This document shows, one piece after another, positions 61,146-64,000 of a DNA stretch of 64,000 bases. Source of the stretch: Roseovarius sp. THAF9. Its GTDB lineage: Bacteria > Pseudomonadota > Alphaproteobacteria > Rhodobacterales > Rhodobacteraceae. Position numbers and translations under genes: made by a program. The notes under the pieces are model-generated. The model ran no database searches, had not been told where the DNA came from, and was given only the letters and a program-made list of their open reading frames with translations. The stretch's first letter is position 1; each line of letters begins with the position of its first letter. Location of the stretch: assembly GCF_009363715.1 (NCBI RefSeq), contig NZ_CP045404.1:2944001-3008000 (forward strand), read 5' to 3'.

Positions 61146-61913
61146 ATGACATTGCAGATCGAAACCGTCCCGTGCCTTTCGGACAACTACGCCTTTCTCG
61201 CCCACGACTCTGAGACCGGCGAAACGGCTGTTGTGGACGTCCCTGAGGCCGCGCCGATCCTCGCCGCACTCGCCGACAAGGGCTGGACCGCCACGCATGT
61301 GCTGATCACCCACCACCACGCCGACCACGTGCAGGGCCTGGACGAGCTTCTGGCCAAACATGACGCAAAGGTCGTCGGCCACGCCGCCGACGCCTCCCGC
61401 CTGCCAAAACTGGATATTGCGCTCAATGACGGCGATACGATCACCATTGGCTCGGACACCGGCACCGTCATGGATGTCTCGGGCCACACCATCGGCCACA
61501 TCGCCTTTCATTTCCCCGACAGCAAAGTCGCCTTCACCGCCGACAGCCTGATGGCCCTTGGCTGTGGCCGCGTCTTCGAGGGCACCATGCCGCAGATGTG
61601 GGACAGCCTGTCGAAACTCGCCGCCCTGCCGCCCGAGACGACCATCTGCTCAGGCCATGAATACACCGCCGCCAACGGGCGTTTCGCGGTCACTATTGAT
61701 CCCGACAATCCGGCGCTTATATCAAGGGTGAAGGCGGTCGAAGCCGCCCGCGATCAAGGGAAACCCACCGTTCCCTCCACCCTGTCCGAAGAACTGGCCA
61801 CCAACCCGTTCCTGCGTGCCACCGATCCCGCCGTTCAGGCGCATCTGGGCATGACGGGCGCAGACGCCGCCGACGTGTTCGCCGAAATCCGCACCCGAAA
61901 GGACAATTTCTAG
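61146..61913 (+). CDS. gloB: Hydroxyacylglutathione hydrolase (glyoxalase II)
   Basis: Zn-dependent metallo-beta-lactamase fold enzyme that hydrolyses S-lactoylglutathione to lactate and glutathione, ending methylglyoxal detoxification. The 255-aa product has the metal motif THHHADH at 55-61, SGHTIGHIAF, FTADSLMALGCGRVFEG, and CSGHEYTAANGRFA. AAGGA stands 7 bases before ATG 61146. A short hairpin CAAAAG-CAG-CTTTTG at 61954-61968 follows. Confidence 0.97.
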   Translation: MTLQIETVPCLSDNYAFLAHDSETGETAVVDVPEAAPILAALADKGWTATHVLITHHHADHVQGLDELLAKHDAKVVGHAADASRLPKLDIALNDGDTITIGSDTGTVMDVSGHTIGHIAFHFPDSKVAFTADSLMALGCGRVFEGTMPQMWDSLSKLAALPPETTICSGHEYTAANGRFAVTIDPDNPALISRVKAVEAARDQGKPTVPSTLSEELATNPFLRATDPAVQAHLGMTGADAADVFAEIRTRKDNF

Positions 61914-62099
61914 GCACGCTGCCGGGGCGGCCAAATTGTCACGGGAGGGCCTGCAAAAGCAGCTTTTGTAAGATCGGAAAGGGAAAAGTGAACGGGTTTA
62001 GGAAAAAAGTCCTTGAAGGCTGGCCTGTATCGACCAAACTTTAATCATATAAGGCGAAGGTCGCGGGACCGGCCCTAGCCCAAGCAGAGGGAGCACACC

Positions 62100-64000
62100 G
62101 TGCCGTCATTCTCGAACACCCTTGAACAGGCAATCCACGCCGCTCTGGCCCTCGCCAATGCGCGGCAACATGAATTCGCGACGCTGGAACACCTCCTGCT
62201 CGCCCTGATCGACGAGCCCGACGCGGCCCGCGTGATGAAGGCGTGCAGTGTCGATACCGAGGAACTGCGCACCACGCTGGTCGAATTCATCGACGACGAC
62301 CTGTCCAACCTCGTCACCGACATCGAAGGTTCCGAGGCGGTTCCGACCGCCGCCTTCCAGCGCGTGATCCAGCGCGCCGCCATCCACGTGCAATCCTCCG
62401 GCCGCACCGAGGTGACGGGCGCCAACGTCCTCGTCGCCATCTTTGCCGAGCGTGAATCGAACGCCGCCTACTTCCTTCAGGAACAGGACATGACCCGCTA
62501 CGACGCGGTCAACTTCATCGCCCATGGCGTCGCCAAGGACCCCGCCTATGGCGAATCCCGCCCGGTGCAGGGCGTGGGCGAGGAAGACGCCGACTCCGCC
62601 AAGTCCTCGACCGAGGGCGAGCAGGTGGAGAACGGCGAATCCGCCCTTGCGAAATACTGTGTCGACCTGAACGAGAAATCCCGTCAGGGCGATGTCGACC
62701 CCCTGATCGGTCGCGACAGCGAGGTTGAGCGCTGCATCCAGGTGCTCTGCCGCCGCCGCAAGAACAACCCGCTTCTGGTGGGCGATCCCGGTGTGGGCAA
62801 AACCGCCATCGCCGAGGGTCTCGCGCACAAGATCGTCGAGGGCCAGACGCCCAAGGTTCTGTCGAAAACGACCATCTTCTCGCTGGACATGGGCGCGCTT
62901 CTCGCCGGCACGCGCTATCGCGGTGACTTCGAAGAACGGCTCAAGGCCGTCGTGACCGAGCTGGAAGAACATCCCGACGCTGTGCTCTTCATCGACGAGA
63001 TTCACACCGTCATCGGCGCCGGCGCCACGTCGGGCGGCGCGATGGACGCCTCCAATCTGTTGAAGCCTGCGCTTCAGGGCGGCAAGCTGCGCTGCATGGG
63101 CTCCACCACCTTCAAGGAGTTCCGCCAGCACTTCGAAAAGGACCGCGCCCTGTCCCGCAGGTTCCAGAAAATCGACGTGGTCGAACCCACGGTCGATGAC
63201 GCGGTCAAGATCCTCAAGGGCCTCAAGCCCTATTTCGAAGAGCATCACAGCGTGAAATACACCGCCGAGGCCATCAAGTCCGCGGTGGACCTCTCGGCAC
63301 GCTACATCAACGACCGCAAGCTGCCCGACAAGGCCATCGACGTGATCGACGAGGCCGGTGCGGCACAGCATCTCGTGGCCGCCTCCAAGCGGCGCAAGTC
63401 CATCGGTCCCAAGGAAATCGAGAATGTCGTGGCCAAGATCGCCCGCATTCCCCCGAAGAATGTCTCCAAGGACGATGCCGCGGTGCTTAAGGATCTCGAA
63501 GGCTCGCTCAAGCGCGTCGTCTTCGGCCAGGACACCGCGATCGAGGCGCTGTCGGCGGCGATCAAGCTGTCCCGGGCCGGCCTGCGCGAGCCGGAAAAGC
63601 CCATCGGCAACTACCTCTTCGCCGGCCCCACCGGCGTGGGCAAGACCGAGGTCGCCCAACAGCTGGCCGATACGCTGGGAGTGGAACTGCTGCGCTTCGA
63701 CATGTCGGAGTACATGGAGAAACACGCGGTCTCGCGCCTCATTGGCGCGCCTCCGGGCTATGTCGGCTTCGACCAGGGCGGTCTGCTGACCGACGGCGTC
63801 GACCAGCACCCGCATTGCGTGCTGCTGCTCGATGAGATCGAAAAGGCCCACCCGGACGTGTTCAACATCCTTCTGCAGGTGATGGACCACGGCAACCTGA
63901 CCGATCACAACGGCCGCACGGTGAACTTCCGCAACGTGGTCCTGATCATGACCTCGAACGCGGGGGCGACCGAGCTTGCCAAGTCGGCCATCGGCTTTGG
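62100..64000 (+). CDS. clpA: ATP-dependent Clp protease ATP-binding subunit ClpA, 5' part (runs off right edge)
   Basis: AAA+ unfoldase partner of ClpP. About 633 codons are present. The Clp_N double repeat is at about 1-145, an acidic linker (about 160-185) follows, then AAA domain 1 with Walker A GDPGVGKT at 228-235 and Walker [15 protein letters not shown], and AAA domain 2 with Walker A GPTGVGKT near 509 and [14 protein letters not shown]. There is no long M-domain, so ClpA and not ClpB. GTG 62100 has GGGAG 6 bases upstream. No clpS is adjacent; gloB lies upstream. Confidence 0.96.
   Translation, partial: MPSFSNTLEQAIHAALALANARQHEFATLEHLLLALIDEPDAARVMKACSVDTEELRTTLVEFIDDDLSNLVTDIEGSEAVPTAAFQRVIQRAAIHVQSSGRTEVTGANVLVAIFAERESNAAYFLQEQDMTRYDAVNFIAHGVAKDPAYGESRPVQGVGEEDADSAKSSTEGEQVENGESALAKYCVDLNEKSRQGDVDPLIGRDSEVERCIQVLCRRRKNNPLLVGDPGVGKTAIAEGLAHKIVEGQTPKVLSKTTIFSLDMGALLAGTRYRGDFEERLKAVVTELEEHPDAVLFIDEIHTVIGAGATSGGAMDASNLLKPALQGGKLRCMGSTTFKEFRQHFEKDRALSRRFQKIDVVEPTVDDAVKILKGLKPYFEEHHSVKYTAEAIKSAVDLSARYINDRKLPDKAIDVIDEAGAAQHLVAASKRRKSIGPKEIENVVAKIARIPPKNVSKDDAAVLKDLEGSLKRVVFGQDTAIEALSAAIKLSRAGLREPEKPIGNYLFAGPTGVGKTEVAQQLADTLGVELLRFDMSEYMEKHAVSRLIGAPPGYVGFDQGGLLTDGVDQHPHCVLLLDEIEKAHPDVFNILLQVMDHGNLTDHNGRTVNFRNVVLIMTSNAGATELAKSAIGF

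Noticed and set aside
61914..62099. clpS gene upstream of clpA
   Set aside because: clpS often precedes clpA, but the 186 bases here hold only a short hairpin and no frame resembling ClpS.
62106..63908. 600-codon minus-strand frame opposite clpA
   Set aside because: Antisense to clpA, which has both AAA domains; no ribosome site or family match.

Overview
The window is a GC-rich, densely packed stretch of an alphaproteobacterial chromosome, most probably a marine member of the Rhodobacterales (Roseobacter/Rhodobacter lineage). The evidence is the gene content and order: tolQRA-tolB-pal-cpoB-tilS-ftsH, ruvCAB, an atpHAGDC operon without the F0 genes, a groESL operon with a CIRCE operator, an Hsp20-DUF1150 pair, small DUF1127 and DUF465 proteins, and many ATGA/GTGA stop-start overlaps. 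I see no tRNA or rRNA gene, CRISPR array, insertion sequence, prophage or plasmid function. This is core chromosome, not an island.

Layout. 1-8499 (minus strand): the Tol-Pal envelope machine, from YbgC and TolQRA through TolB, Pal and CpoB, followed by tilS and the 5' part of ftsH, which runs off the left edge. An extra small secreted copy of the TolA C-terminal domain sits between tolA and tolB. 8617-12137 (minus): thpR, an unknown protein and ruvBAC. 12138-21038: small proteins, prmA, an MFS transporter, a YeeE/YedE sulfur-compound transporter with an FNR-like box upstream, two glycosyltransferases overlapping tail to tail, a flavin reductase and two uncharacterised envelope proteins. 21039-23172: groESL with promoter and CIRCE. 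23275-31022: a TraB/GumN protein, meaB, a DUF3108 protein, hrpB, a Nudix hydrolase and a PiT phosphate permease. 31026-35806 (minus): a fatty acid hydroxylase, gnd, argF and argD. 36076-42475 (plus): two EamA exporters, a Cys/Met-metabolism PLP enzyme, a second fatty acid hydroxylase, a secreted lipase-like hydrolase and a stand-alone phnM. 42586-45630 (minus): an MFS gene broken by one in-frame TAG, purEK and a DUF465 protein. 45800-54007: Hsp20-DUF1150, a HAD phosphatase, a MaoC hydratase, a GST, ribF, a YcgN protein, threonine aldolase, DUF2177, a hydrolase and prs. 54125-59563 (minus): an H-type lectin protein and the F1 ATP synthase operon. 59973-64000: a VanZ-like protein, a methyltransferase, gloB and the 5' part of clpA.

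The points most worth following up are the TolA-domain paralogue, four dispersed copies of an intergenic motif (GATATTT, three bases, GCCAGAGGAAG), a long palindromic intergenic element next to the nonsense-interrupted MFS gene, and the FNR-like box in front of the YeeE/YedE transporter.
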